Shown here: in pieces, positions 44,691-53,728 of the stretch
Layout: every line of letters begins with the position of its first letter
How positions within the stretch are numbered: position 1 is the first letter of the stretch
Assembly: GCA_002423545.1 (NCBI GenBank)
Contig: DIWP01000015.1
Location: forward strand, 5,244 to 69,243
Direction of reading: 5' to 3'
Origin: Thermoleophilia bacterium UBA6103
GTDB lineage: Bacteria; Actinomycetota; Thermoleophilia; UBA2241
Length of the DNA stretch: 64,000 bases
Notes under the pieces: generated by a model
What the model saw: the letters and a program-made list of their open reading frames with translations, nothing else
Databases searched by the model: none
Told to the model about the DNA's origin: nothing
Translations under genes and position numbers: made by a program

Positions 44691-45758
44691 ATGTATCCCC
44701 AGCTGACCATCGATGTCGATCTGATCGCCACTACCACGCGCTTCATCGCCGAGGACCTGCTGTCCGCGGGTATCTCTCTCGTCGGCGTGACCAAGGTCCT
44801 CGATGGCGAGCCGGCGGTCGGCGAGTCGATGCTGGAGGCCGGTTGCTGTGGTCTCGGTGACTCCCGCCTGCCGTCGCTGGACAGGCTCGCCGGTCACGGT
44901 CTGGCGCCCCTGACGCTCATCCGCCCCCCGCAGCCGGACGAGGTGCGCGCGGCGGCCCGCGTCGCCGACCGTGTGCTCGTCAGCCACATCGCTGTAGCAC
45001 GGGCTCTCGGCGAGCACGCATCGGGCTCCGCGGTCGAGCTGCTGCTGTGCGTCGACCTCGGCGACCGTCGCGAGGGCGTGCTGCCCGAGCAGGCGGCCGT
45101 GGTCGCCGGCCGCCTGGCCGACCTGCCCGGCACGCAGCTCTCCGGCATCGCCGTCAACTTCGCCTGCCTCTCCGGCCTGCTCCCCAGCGTCGATCTGTTC
45201 CGGCAGGCCGAGGATGTGCTCGCGATGGTGGCCGACCGGTGCGCCGGCGAGCCGCTGCTCTCACTCGGCGGCACCTGCGTGCTGCCGTACATGGAAGGCT
45301 ATCGGCCGCGCTTCCGGACCGAGGTCCGTGCCGGAGCCGGACCGGTCTTCGGCAGCGACCTGGTGAGCAGCGTCCCGCTGGCGGGCCTCGAGCCCACCCC
45401 ACCGGTCATCGAGGCCGCCGTCCTCGAGTCGGGCCGCAAGCCGCCGCCGCCGGACGGCCCGTGCGGCGGCGACTGCTTCGGCCACGAGCCCGAGACGGCC
45501 CTTCCCGACGGCGATGCCGTCTACACCCTGATAGCTCTGGGGCGCCGCGACTCGGCGCCCTCATGCCTCACGCCGCTCGACGACGGCGTGCGCGTCGCCG
45601 GCATGACCAGCGACGTGGCCGTGCTCATCACCCAACGGGTCTACGAGCCCGGCGAGACGGTCCGCTTCGCCCTCGACTACGAGGGTCTGGTGCGCGCCGT
45701 CACCTCGCCGTTCGTCGAACGTCGGTTCGTCCGCCGTGAGGCGGACTGCCAACGATGA
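44691..45758 (+). CDS. PLP-dependent racemase, alanine/ornithine racemase-like
   Basis: A 355-residue fold-type III PLP protein of the alanine/ornithine racemase-like (YhfX/Orr) group. The N-terminus LTIDVDLIATTTRFIAE leads to the PLP lysine in LVGVTKVL (Lys35). The barrel then continues through LLCVDLGDRREGV and LSGIAVNFACL to LSLGGTCVLPYMEGY. An unusual Cys/Pro-rich stretch (GRKPPPPDGPCGGDCFGHEP) lies near residue 250. The substrate is not known; amino acids such as alanine, ornithine or proline derivatives are candidates. It starts 263 bp from lysA, in the opposite direction, and is followed by the MttB-family gene, from which a hairpin separates it. Confidence 0.8.
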   Translation: MYPQLTIDVDLIATTTRFIAEDLLSAGISLVGVTKVLDGEPAVGESMLEAGCCGLGDSRLPSLDRLAGHGLAPLTLIRPPQPDEVRAAARVADRVLVSHIAVARALGEHASGSAVELLLCVDLGDRREGVLPEQAAVVAGRLADLPGTQLSGIAVNFACLSGLLPSVDLFRQAEDVLAMVADRCAGEPLLSLGGTCVLPYMEGYRPRFRTEVRAGAGPVFGSDLVSSVPLAGLEPTPPVIEAAVLESGRKPPPPDGPCGGDCFGHEPETALPDGDAVYTLIALGRRDSAPSCLTPLDDGVRVAGMTSDVAVLITQRVYEPGETVRFALDYEGLVRAVTSPFVERRFVRREADCQR

Positions 45759-45792
45759 GAAGCCGCTCCGACCACGCGGCGACATGACTCCC

Positions 45793-45818
45793 CGGCGTCC
45801 GGCCCGTCCCGGACGCCG
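45793..45818 (+). other. intergenic hairpin between racemase and mttB-like genes
   Basis: A perfect 10-bp stem (arms 45793-45802 and 45809-45818) with a six-base loop lies in the 80-bp gap. No T-run follows. It could attenuate or process the transcript, or protect the 3' end of the racemase message; the 5' arm begins about 35 bases after the racemase stop. Confidence 0.5.
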
Positions 45819-45838
45819 CACAGAAAGAAAGGACGACC

Positions 45839-47287
45839 ATGCCACACGCCGACGAACGCTACGTCGGATCCCGCGCCAGCTGGCAGATCCTCTCCCCCGA
45901 TCAGATCCGCACCATCCACGAGACCTCGCTCGAGATCCTGGCCGAGGTCGGGATCACCCTGCACTCCAGACGGGCGCTCGACATCGTCGCCGAGCACGGC
46001 GGCGAGGTCGACTACGAGTCGACGGTCGCCAGGCTCTCCCCGGAACTGGTCGAGAAGGCGCTGGCGAGCCTGCCCGCAAGCTTCACGCTCGGCGCCCGCG
46101 ACCCGCAGTACGAGCTGCCGTTCGACGGCGAGCACGTCTTCCTCTCCACCGACGGCTGCGGCGTCTTCCGCCGCGAGCTCGACGGCACCGTGCGGCCATC
46201 CTGCAAGCAGGACCTGTACGAGGCGGCGCGCATCGCCCAGGCGATGCCCAACGTGTCGTCCACGTCCGCCGTCGTCTCGGCCCAGGACTGCCCGCCGGAG
46301 ACGCGGGTGCTGCACGAATTCGACGCCTGCGTCCGTGGCTCGGCCAAGCACAGCATCGTCGTCTCCATCAAGGAGGACTGGGAGGCGCGCAGCCTGATGC
46401 GCATGGGCGAGGCCATCGCCGGCGGCTCGCGCGAGCTGGCCGAGAAGCCGGTCTTCACCTGCATCATCTGCACCGTGAGTCCGCTGCATCAGGAACGCTT
46501 CGGCATGGACCTGGCGCTGACGCTGGCCGAGGGCGGCATCCCGGTCTCCTTCTACCCCATGCCGATCCTCGGCGCCACGGCGCCGGTGACCATCGCCGGA
46601 GCGGCGGCGGTCAACAACGCCGAGCTGATCAGCGCCGCCGTCGTCGTCCAGCTCGCGTTCCCCGGCGCCAGGGTCCTGCACGGCGGCGGGCCGACCGCCA
46701 TGTACATGAGCTCCGGCGCCTACGCCAGCAACTCTCCCGAGGCCCTGCTGCTGCGCGCCGTGCAGGGCCAGATGGCCGACTTCTACGGCCTGCCGGCGTG
46801 GTTCGGCGCCGGCGCCACCACCGCCAAGGAGCCGGGCGTCCAGTCGGCCTACGAGAACGCCCTGGCGATGATGTGCGCCTACTCCGCCGGCGCCGACTGC
46901 ACCTTCGGGACCGGGCTGCTCGACGGCTCGCGCATCCTCGCCCTGGAGCAGATCGTCACCGACAACGAGGTCTTCGGCATCGTCACGCGCCTGCTGCGCG
47001 GCGTCGACGTGAGCGCCGAGACGCTGGCCGTCGACCTCATCAAGAAGATGGGCTTCAAGGGCGACTACCTCTTCGACGGCCACACGCGCAGGCACGCCCG
47101 CCGGCTGTGGCAGGCGCAGCTCGGCGAGACCGGCACCTACGACAGCTGGCTGCAGGCAGGCGGCCCGGCCACCGTCGAGAAGGCCCGCCAGACGGTGCGC
47201 GACATCCTGGCAGCCGAGCCGGAGCCGTTCCCGGAAGACCTGGGACGCGAGCTCGACCACATCATCGCGACGGCGCGTCCTTCGTGA
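45839..47287 (+). CDS. MttB-family (trimethylamine methyltransferase-like) protein, non-pyrrolysine
   Basis: A 482-residue TIM-barrel protein of the MttB superfamily. Recognisable segments include EILAEVGITLHSRRALDIVAEHGGEVD at the start (residues about 29-55), the DGCGVFRRELDGTVRPS loop, GISVSFYPMPILGATAPVT-type barrel strands and GPTAMYMSSGAYASNSPEALLL. True trimethylamine enzymes carry pyrrolysine at an in-frame TAG; here the frame is uninterrupted, so this is a non-Pyl member. Such members demethylate quaternary amines (glycine betaine, proline betaine, carnitine) and pass the methyl to a corrinoid protein. No corrinoid protein gene is in the window. A GAAAGGACG site precedes the ATG. Confidence 0.88.
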   Translation: MPHADERYVGSRASWQILSPDQIRTIHETSLEILAEVGITLHSRRALDIVAEHGGEVDYESTVARLSPELVEKALASLPASFTLGARDPQYELPFDGEHVFLSTDGCGVFRRELDGTVRPSCKQDLYEAARIAQAMPNVSSTSAVVSAQDCPPETRVLHEFDACVRGSAKHSIVVSIKEDWEARSLMRMGEAIAGGSRELAEKPVFTCIICTVSPLHQERFGMDLALTLAEGGIPVSFYPMPILGATAPVTIAGAAAVNNAELISAAVVVQLAFPGARVLHGGGPTAMYMSSGAYASNSPEALLLRAVQGQMADFYGLPAWFGAGATTAKEPGVQSAYENALAMMCAYSAGADCTFGTGLLDGSRILALEQIVTDNEVFGIVTRLLRGVDVSAETLAVDLIKKMGFKGDYLFDGHTRRHARRLWQAQLGETGTYDSWLQAGGPATVEKARQTVRDILAAEPEPFPEDLGRELDHIIATARPS

Positions 47288-47320
47288 CGGACCTACCCGG
47301 CACGACCTACGACAGAGCGA

Positions 47321-47346
47321 TCATGACGATCGATCGATCGTCATGA
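47321..47346. promoter_or_regulatory. 26-bp perfect palindrome
   Basis: Bases 47321-47346 are a perfect 26-bp palindrome with arms of 13 bases and no spacer: TCATGACG, three overlapping GATC units in the centre, then CGTCATGA. It is markedly less GC-rich than its surroundings and lies 34 bp after the MttB-family gene and about 100 bp before the PafBC start. It could be a dimeric operator, perhaps for PafBC itself or another regulator, or a transcription-terminating cruciform. No T-run follows. Confidence 0.7.
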
Positions 47347-47447
47347 AGAGGAGCCGGGCCGGCTCGCGCACGCAGCGCCGGCCGGCCCGGCCGTCCCGGA
47401 CGGCGCAGGAGAACGGCCGGAGTGCACGAAGCCAGCGGGCGACGATC

Positions 47448-49586
47448 ATGAGCACCTCATCGAAGACGGCAGCCGGCCCCCGTCCGGCTCGCGAAGCAGG
47501 CTTCTCCAAGGACGCCGACAAGCTCATCAGGCGTCTCTCGCTGGTCGCCTACCTGCTGACGCGGCAGAACAGGCCGGTACGCGCCGAGCAGATCCGCCGC
47601 CAGGTCGAAGGCTACGCGCTGATGACCGACGACGCCTTCAAGCGGCGCTTCTATGAAGACCGCGCCGAGCTGGAGCTTCTCGGCATCGCCATCTCCGGCG
47701 AATCCGACGACGAGGACGGCGGCGAGCTGTACAGCCTGCCGGCCGCCGCCTACTACCTGCCGGCCGTGGATCTGACACACGAGGAGCTGCTGGCGCTCGG
47801 CGCCTGCCTGCTCGTCCTCGAGGGCCGCTTCGCCTATTCCAAGCCGCTGCGGCTGGCTCTGTCGAGCCTCGCTGAGGGGCGCCCCGAGCTGCTCGAGCAG
47901 GACGTGGTGCCACCGCTCAGCGTCCTGACGGCACGCGAGGCGCTGCGTGCCAACGCCCGCCTGCCGCGGCTGCAGACCGCCGTCGCCGACCGCAAGACCG
48001 TGGTCTTCGACTACTACGCCATCGGTCGCGACGAGGTCAGCGAGAGGATCGTCGACCCGTACGGCATGCTGCTGGTCGGCGACGAGTGGTACCTGATCGG
48101 CCGCTGTCACCGGCGTCGGGCGCTGCGCACCTTCAGGCTCTCGCGCATCCGCTCGCGGATCCGATACGCCACCCGCCGGCCGCACGACTTCTCCGTTCCC
48201 GATGACGTCTCGCTGAGCGAGCTGCGCGACCGGCCGCCGTGGCAGCTCGACGCCGGCGGCGCCATGGCCGTCATCAGAGTGTCCGAGCACATGGCCTGGT
48301 GGGTCGAGGCGCACCACGGGCAGTGCGGCAGCATCGAGCCCGAGCCCGACGGCGGGATCGTGTTCACGACCCGCTTCGCCGCCGCGCGGCCGCTCGTCGG
48401 CTGGGCCATGGGTCTCGGGGAGGCGGCCGAGATCCTCGCCCCCCAGAGCCTGCGCGAGCTGGCGTCGGAGCAGCTCGGCCTGCTGCAGGACCGCCTTGAC
48501 GACCCGCCGCCGACGGCGACCGGCCGCGGCGGCCGGACGGGCCGCGGCACGGCCACGAGCCGGGCCACCGGAGACGCGGCCGGTCGGCGGATGCGAGACG
48601 GTGGCGACTGGCAGGTCGACGTCGACCGCTTCACACGCCTGACGGCCCTGGCCAGCTATCTGCTGGCGCACTGCGGGCCCGACGGCACCGTCGATCTGCC
48701 GGTGGAGCGCGTCTGCGCCGCGCTGGGCACCTCTCCCGCCGAGCTGCGCGCCGACGTCCGGTTGCTGAACCTCGTCAACTTCGGCGGCGACGGCAACCTC
48801 CTCTACGCCGACCTCAAGCACCGCCGGCTGGAGGTCCAGTGCGACATGGCCGGCCCGGCGCTGGCACGGCCGGCCCGTCTCTCACCGCTGCAGGCCGACA
48901 CGCTGCTCCTCGCCGTCGAGCTGGTCGGCGGCCGCATCCCGAGCGCGTCGGCCGGCGCCCTGCGATCGGCGGCGGAGAAGGTCCGCGCCGCCCGCCAGGG
49001 TCCGCCGCCGGCACTCCAGAGCAGCCCCGCGGTCTCCGCCGCCGACGACGCCATGACGCTGCTCAGCACGGCGATCCGGGAGCATCGCCTCTTACACATC
49101 GAGTACTGGTCGGAGGGACGCGACGAGCTCACGTCGCGGACCGTGGAGCCATACATGGTGGTGCGTCAGCGGGGCGAATGGTACGCGGTCTGCTACTGCC
49201 GCCATTCTCAGGCGGTCAGGACGTTCCGGCTGGCGACCATGAGATCGGTCCGCCTCGACGGCGAGCGCTTCGCGCCGCGCGCCGACGTCGAGCTCGATCT
49301 CTACCGCCACGAGGGGATCCCGGCCTCGCGCGACTACGCGCCGCAGACTGCCGCGGTGTGGTACAGCCCGACGGTCGCCCGCTGGGTGGCCGAGCGGGAA
49401 GCGGTCCGGATGCTCGCGAACGGCGCCTGTCTGGCCGACGTGCCGTACCTCGACACGCCGTGGCTGGTCCACACCCTCCTGCGCTTCGGAGGCCAGGCCG
49501 TCCCGCTGGCGCCACCGGAAGCGGTGGCGGCGCTCCGGGAGGCAGTCCTGCGACTGCGGGAGCGCTACGAGACGCGACCGGGCTGA
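47448..49586 (+). CDS. pafBC: fused PafB-PafC transcriptional regulator (two WYL domains)
   Basis: A 712-residue regulator with the PafB and PafC halves in one chain. The first half has an N-terminal winged-helix-like region (KLIRRLSLVAYLLTRQNRPVRAEQIRR) and a WYL domain (RKTVVFDYYAIGRDEVSERIVDPYG, GDEWYLIGRCHRRRALRTFRL). After a Gly/Thr/Arg-rich linker the second half repeats it (FTRLTALASYLLAHCG, then LHIEYWSEGRDELTSRTVEPYM, GEWYAVCYCRHSQAVRTFRL). In mycobacteria PafB and PafC form the activator of the RecA-independent DNA-damage response; fused versions are known in other actinobacteria. The ATG at 47448 is chosen for its sensible N-terminus; the frame opens at 47343 inside a palindrome and no ribosome site decides. 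Confidence 0.88.
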   Translation: MSTSSKTAAGPRPAREAGFSKDADKLIRRLSLVAYLLTRQNRPVRAEQIRRQVEGYALMTDDAFKRRFYEDRAELELLGIAISGESDDEDGGELYSLPAAAYYLPAVDLTHEELLALGACLLVLEGRFAYSKPLRLALSSLAEGRPELLEQDVVPPLSVLTAREALRANARLPRLQTAVADRKTVVFDYYAIGRDEVSERIVDPYGMLLVGDEWYLIGRCHRRRALRTFRLSRIRSRIRYATRRPHDFSVPDDVSLSELRDRPPWQLDAGGAMAVIRVSEHMAWWVEAHHGQCGSIEPEPDGGIVFTTRFAAARPLVGWAMGLGEAAEILAPQSLRELASEQLGLLQDRLDDPPPTATGRGGRTGRGTATSRATGDAAGRRMRDGGDWQVDVDRFTRLTALASYLLAHCGPDGTVDLPVERVCAALGTSPAELRADVRLLNLVNFGGDGNLLYADLKHRRLEVQCDMAGPALARPARLSPLQADTLLLAVELVGGRIPSASAGALRSAAEKVRAARQGPPPALQSSPAVSAADDAMTLLSTAIREHRLLHIEYWSEGRDELTSRTVEPYMVVRQRGEWYAVCYCRHSQAVRTFRLATMRSVRLDGERFAPRADVELDLYRHEGIPASRDYAPQTAAVWYSPTVARWVAEREAVRMLANGACLADVPYLDTPWLVHTLLRFGGQAVPLAPPEAVAALREAVLRLRERYETRPG

Positions 49587-49596
49587 GAGGTCCGGC

Positions 49597-50979
49597 GTGA
49601 GACGCCACGGCGGCACCGGGGGCGGCAGCGCCGTGCCGTGGGTCTGGTCGGGCCGGCGACGCCTGATGCTGCGTACTCTGGTCCGGTCGCCGGCCGTCGA
49701 CGTGCAGTTCGTGCCGCCGCCGTCGCTCGCCCCGGTGACCGACATCCGGCGCTCGCTGCGCGAGGCGCTGGCGCACCCCCTGGAGGCGCCGCGCCTGAGC
49801 GAGCTGGCGCGCGGCGCCCGATCGGTCGCCATCGCCGTCCCCGACTCCTCGCGCGCGGTGCCGGTCGAGGCCATCGTGCCGGCGCTCGTCGAAGAGCTGG
49901 CCGCCGGCGGCGTCGCGGCATCGCAGGTCACCGTCATCGTCGGATGTGGCGCCCATCGTGCCACCACGCTCGAGGAGCGACGCCGTCTGGCCGGCGGACC
50001 GGCCGTGACTGCCTTCGGGGTCCGGCTCAGCGACGCACAGGCGCAGACGCCTCCGCACCGTACCCTCGGCAGGACCCGGCTGGGGTGCCCCATATGCCTC
50101 AGCGAAGACGTCGCGACCGCCGACCTGGCGGTGAGCGTGGGGATCGTGGAGCCGCATCTCTACGCCGGCTTCTCCGGCGGCGTCAAGGGCGTCGCCATCG
50201 GCTGCGCGGCCGAGGACACCATCGCCTGGACCCATGCACCGACGTTCATCTCGCGCCCCGGAGTCGAGCTGCTCATGCTGGCGGACAACCCGTTCCAGGA
50301 CACGCTCCGGGAGATCGCCGCCGTCACCAGCCTGCGGTATGCCGTCAACGCCGCCGGTGCCGATACGGGCGCCGTGAGCCGGGTCGCCGCCGGCCATCCC
50401 GTGGCCGTGCAGACGGCGCTTGCTCGACACCTGACGCCGGCCTGCCTGCACGAGGTCGAGCGACCGTTCGATGTCGTGGTCGCCGGCATCCCGGCGCCCA
50501 AGCATGAGAGCCTCTATCAGGCGTCCCGAGCGGCCACATACATCGGTCTCGGAGCGCACCCGCCGGTGCGAGACGGCGGCCTCATCGTCCTCTGCGCCGG
50601 ATTGCCCGGCGGCTTCGGCGACGGACCGGGCGAGCGGCGCTTCGCCGAGTTGCTCGCCGGCAGCACGCCCGACGAGCTGGTGGCACGCGGGTCGCGCGGA
50701 TCGCTGGGGCCCGGCGGTCAGCGAGCGTTCGTCGTGTCCCGCGTCCTGCAGCGCTGCCGTCTGGCCGTGGCCGGCGCCGCCGACCCGGACGTCTTCAGCG
50801 AGGTCGGCATCGGCGCCTTCTCAAACATCGATGACGCACTCGACGCGGCGCTGCCGGCCACGTCCGACGGCGCCTCACCGTCACGAGTCCTGGTGATCGC
50901 CGACGCCCTGTCGTCGGTCGTGCGCCTGCGGCGACAGCCCGGCGGCCCACCGGGAACAGCCCTCAGGGTACGCGGATGA
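49597..50979 (+). CDS. larA: LarA-family nickel-pincer racemase/epimerase
   Basis: A homologue of lactate racemase LarA (460 residues from the GTG at 49597, which follows AGAGG; the ATG at 49666 is an alternative). The NPN-binding residues known from Lactiplantibacillus LarA have counterparts: His120 in GCGAHRATT, His187 in EPHLYAGFSGG, Lys197 in GGVKG (the residue that links to the cofactor) and His213 in AWTHAP. The Lys-to-His spacing of 16 and His-to-Lys spacing of 10 equal those of LarA. The substrate may be lactate or another 2-hydroxy acid; the family is broad. It directly follows pafBC on the same strand and its 3' end overlaps that of the opposite PP2C gene by 17 bp. Confidence 0.88.
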   Translation: MRRHGGTGGGSAVPWVWSGRRRLMLRTLVRSPAVDVQFVPPPSLAPVTDIRRSLREALAHPLEAPRLSELARGARSVAIAVPDSSRAVPVEAIVPALVEELAAGGVAASQVTVIVGCGAHRATTLEERRRLAGGPAVTAFGVRLSDAQAQTPPHRTLGRTRLGCPICLSEDVATADLAVSVGIVEPHLYAGFSGGVKGVAIGCAAEDTIAWTHAPTFISRPGVELLMLADNPFQDTLREIAAVTSLRYAVNAAGADTGAVSRVAAGHPVAVQTALARHLTPACLHEVERPFDVVVAGIPAPKHESLYQASRAATYIGLGAHPPVRDGGLIVLCAGLPGGFGDGPGERRFAELLAGSTPDELVARGSRGSLGPGGQRAFVVSRVLQRCRLAVAGAADPDVFSEVGIGAFSNIDDALDAALPATSDGASPSRVLVIADALSSVVRLRRQPGGPPGTALRVRG

Positions 50980-53629
50980 CCACCACCGCCGCATCGTCGT
51001 CGAGCACGCCGCCGGTGTACCGCTGCACGGCGGCCATGAGACCTTCAGCGATGTCCTGCGCGGCGCCGCCGGCATTGGCCTTCACAGCCTGACCGAGGCG
51101 ACGCTCCCCGAACAGCTTGCCCTTGCGACGCGCCTCGATGAGGCCGTCGGTGTGCAGGACGATCACCGCCTGCGGCGGCAGGACCATGTGGTTCGTCGGA
51201 TAGACGGCGCCGCGGAACAGGCCCAGCGGATATCCGCCGTCGGCCGGCGTCGCGACCTTCTGCTCGCCGCTGACCACCACCGGTCGCGGATGACCGGCGA
51301 CCGCGAACTCGAGCGTCCGCCGCGGCACGTCGATGTACGCGACGATCAGCGTCACGAACGGCAGGTTCTCCTCCTGCGTCATGAGGGTCGAGTTGAGGCG
51401 TGACAGGCTCTCCCCGGGGGAGCCCTCGGCGACGTACGCCCGCAGCATGTACCGCACCAGGGCGGTCTGGGCGGCGGCCGTGAGACCCTTGCCGCACACG
51501 TCTCCGACACAGACCATCAGCCGTCCCGCACCCAGGGAGACGAGGTCGTAGAAGTCGCCGCCCACCCGCGCCGCCTCAGTGGCCGCCTTGTAGAACAGGC
51601 CGAGGTCGAGGCCGGCCACCCGCGGCGGCTCCAGTTGCAGTGCGTTCTGCAGAGTCTCGGCGATCTCGAACTCCCGACGGTAGGTCTGCGTGTTGGTGAG
51701 GCTGGCCGCGAGCTGGATGGCCAGCGTGCTGGCCAGCAGCTCGTCCTCGGCGCTGAACCCACCGCGCCGCTTCTCGGTGAACACAAGGTAGGCCTCGTCC
51801 CCGATCTGGGACGAACTCAGCGGCACGACCAGCATGCCGTCCTGGGCGACGGCGGTCGGCGCCCCGCCGCTGCGCGGCACGGTCGCTCGCTCCGCCGGTG
51901 GCTCGAACACGCCGAGCCACAGCGGCAGCGGACGCTCTTCGGCGTCGCCGTAATGGCTGCCGGCCTCGCCGCCGTCGGCGTCGTAGACGGCGTCGACCCG
52001 CAGGCCGCCCGCTTCCACCTCCACGATCGCCACCCGGCGAGCGTCGAGCAGCGCCGCACCGGATCGCACGACAGTGTCGAGCAGCCGCTGGGGGTCGGGC
52101 TGGGTCTGCAGGTGATTGAGGCGCAGGGCGATGCCCATGAGTCGCTGCAGCTGGCCGATCAGGCGATCGTTGCGCTCGGCCGTCGTCCGCTGCACCTCGT
52201 AGAGACGGGCGTTGTCGATGGCGAGGGCGGCGAATTGACCGACCGCTTCCGCCAAACCGATCTCCGCCTGTGTGAAGCGCCGGCCGGCATCGCGATCGAA
52301 CAGCTCCACCAGGCCGATCACCCGGTCTCTGGCCTTCAACGGCAGCGCCAGGAGACTCGTGAAGCCACGGAGATCGAAGTACCGCGTCTCCTCCGTCGAG
52401 AGCCGTTCATCCTGGCTTCCATACACGACCACCGTGGAACCGGACTCGATGGCCGCCACGGTCGACGCCCAGCGCTTCATGTCGATCTCCGTGCCGGGCG
52501 TGGAGGCGCGACGCTGATCGTCGACGTCGATGCCGGCCAGGGCGATGAGCTTGCCGCGCTCCAGATCGACCGAATAGATGTCGCACTGGGACACCGAGAG
52601 CGCCGCGGTGAGCCGGCCGATGACCGCGCGCAGCACCTCGCCGAGATCGAGGCTGGCAGCGAAATCCAGGCTGGAGGCGACCACCAGCGACAGGTCGCGC
52701 TCGCGCGCCGCCAGCTCGCGGGTCAGACGAGCGCTGTCCAGAGCCACGGCCGTGTAGCCGGCGACGCTCTCGGCGAAGCGCACCTGGTCGGAGGCAAAGC
52801 TCGAATCGGCCTCGGTGCGACCAAGGACGATGACGCCCAGCTCTTCGCCGTGCGCGCGCAACGGGACCGAGAGGCACGAGCGCAGCGGGCTCAGCGCCTC
52901 GGCGGCCGAGAGCACGTCCGCGTCGTCGACGTCGGCGAGCGCCGTCCGGTCCAAGCAGGAAGCGCCGATGATGGCGCCGTCCTCCTCGAGTGACCGGGCG
53001 GCGTCCTGAAGGACGGCGAAGGGCAGGCGCAGCTCGCCGGCAGCGACATCGACCCCGTGAGCGGCGACTCCCGACCAGATGCCGTCGCGCAGCCGCAGGA
53101 CGAGGGCCGCCTGGGCCCCGATCTCGACACGGATGCGGTCGAGCGCAAAGGCGACGATCTCGTCGGCGCTCTCGCCGCTGCCGCTCATGCCGGCGATGTC
53201 CGCCACGGCCTCTGCGTAGCGCGCCCGCAGGCCGGCGCGGCGCGAGATGCGGTCGACCTGAGACAGGAGATGGGAGAGCACCAGCAGCCCCACGCAGGCC
53301 AGCACCTCGAAGAGGTAGAAGAGCAGCGCCTCCGGTCCCTCGGCGCTCTGGGCGAGCATCACGGCGCCGCTCAGGGCGAGCGCGACACCACACAGATACA
53401 GCGTCGGGCGGAAGCGCAGGATGACCGCCGACGCGCTCAGGGGCAGCAGGTAGAAGCCGCTGACGATGAACCATCCGACGGCGAGGACGTCGGCCACGAA
53501 GACGACCGCCATGGCCGCCACCACGAGGGCGACCGTGATCGCGCGCCACTTCCGCAGGACCTGGACGAAGCGGACGAGACGCGGAAAGCGCCGCTCTTCG
53601 AGCATCATGCGCGTGAGGGCTTCGGCCAT
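50963..53629 (-). CDS. membrane GAF-PP2C (SpoIIE/RsbU-type) phosphatase
   Basis: An 888-residue sensor phosphatase. Four or five membrane segments occupy about residues 28-125. Then come GAF-like domains, the clearest two being about 330-505 (SLDFAASLDLGEVLRAVIGRL to AALAIDNARLYE) and the next about 520-660. The C-terminal PP2C/SpoIIE domain has GGDFYDLVSLGAGRLMVCVGDV and GKGLTAAA, AGHPRPVVV, and ends with DDDAAVVVIRVP, with metal-binding Asp residues in place. Such proteins dephosphorylate STAS antagonists, releasing sigma factors; the STAS proteins at 7234 and 8078 are possible targets, not proven. The ATG at 53629 has GGAGG five bases upstream; the frame is open 24 codons earlier. Confidence 0.9.
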   Translation of the reverse strand: MAEALTRMMLEERRFPRLVRFVQVLRKWRAITVALVVAAMAVVFVADVLAVGWFIVSGFYLLPLSASAVILRFRPTLYLCGVALALSGAVMLAQSAEGPEALLFYLFEVLACVGLLVLSHLLSQVDRISRRAGLRARYAEAVADIAGMSGSGESADEIVAFALDRIRVEIGAQAALVLRLRDGIWSGVAAHGVDVAAGELRLPFAVLQDAARSLEEDGAIIGASCLDRTALADVDDADVLSAAEALSPLRSCLSVPLRAHGEELGVIVLGRTEADSSFASDQVRFAESVAGYTAVALDSARLTRELAARERDLSLVVASSLDFAASLDLGEVLRAVIGRLTAALSVSQCDIYSVDLERGKLIALAGIDVDDQRRASTPGTEIDMKRWASTVAAIESGSTVVVYGSQDERLSTEETRYFDLRGFTSLLALPLKARDRVIGLVELFDRDAGRRFTQAEIGLAEAVGQFAALAIDNARLYEVQRTTAERNDRLIGQLQRLMGIALRLNHLQTQPDPQRLLDTVVRSGAALLDARRVAIVEVEAGGLRVDAVYDADGGEAGSHYGDAEERPLPLWLGVFEPPAERATVPRSGGAPTAVAQDGMLVVPLSSSQIGDEAYLVFTEKRRGGFSAEDELLASTLAIQLAASLTNTQTYRREFEIAETLQNALQLEPPRVAGLDLGLFYKAATEAARVGGDFYDLVSLGAGRLMVCVGDVCGKGLTAAAQTALVRYMLRAYVAEGSPGESLSRLNSTLMTQEENLPFVTLIVAYIDVPRRTLEFAVAGHPRPVVVSGEQKVATPADGGYPLGLFRGAVYPTNHMVLPPQAVIVLHTDGLIEARRKGKLFGERRLGQAVKANAGGAAQDIAEGLMAAVQRYTGGVLDDDAAVVVIRVP

Positions 53630-53728
53630 GCGACCTCCCGGCACGTGGGGACGGGGCCCTCGAGAGAGTCCAAGCTTATCCTTCGTCACCGGGTCCCTCA
53701 AGGCACGCCGGCTCGATGTGGCGCCCGT

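Noticed and set aside
45677..47260. 527-codon minus-strand frame opposite the MttB-family gene
   Set aside because: Composition is His/Asp/Gly-rich shadow coding; the plus-strand gene is a recognisable full-length family member.
45839..47287. Possible pyrrolysine codon in the MttB-family gene
   Set aside because: The frame is uninterrupted with no in-frame TAG, so this is a non-pyrrolysine member.
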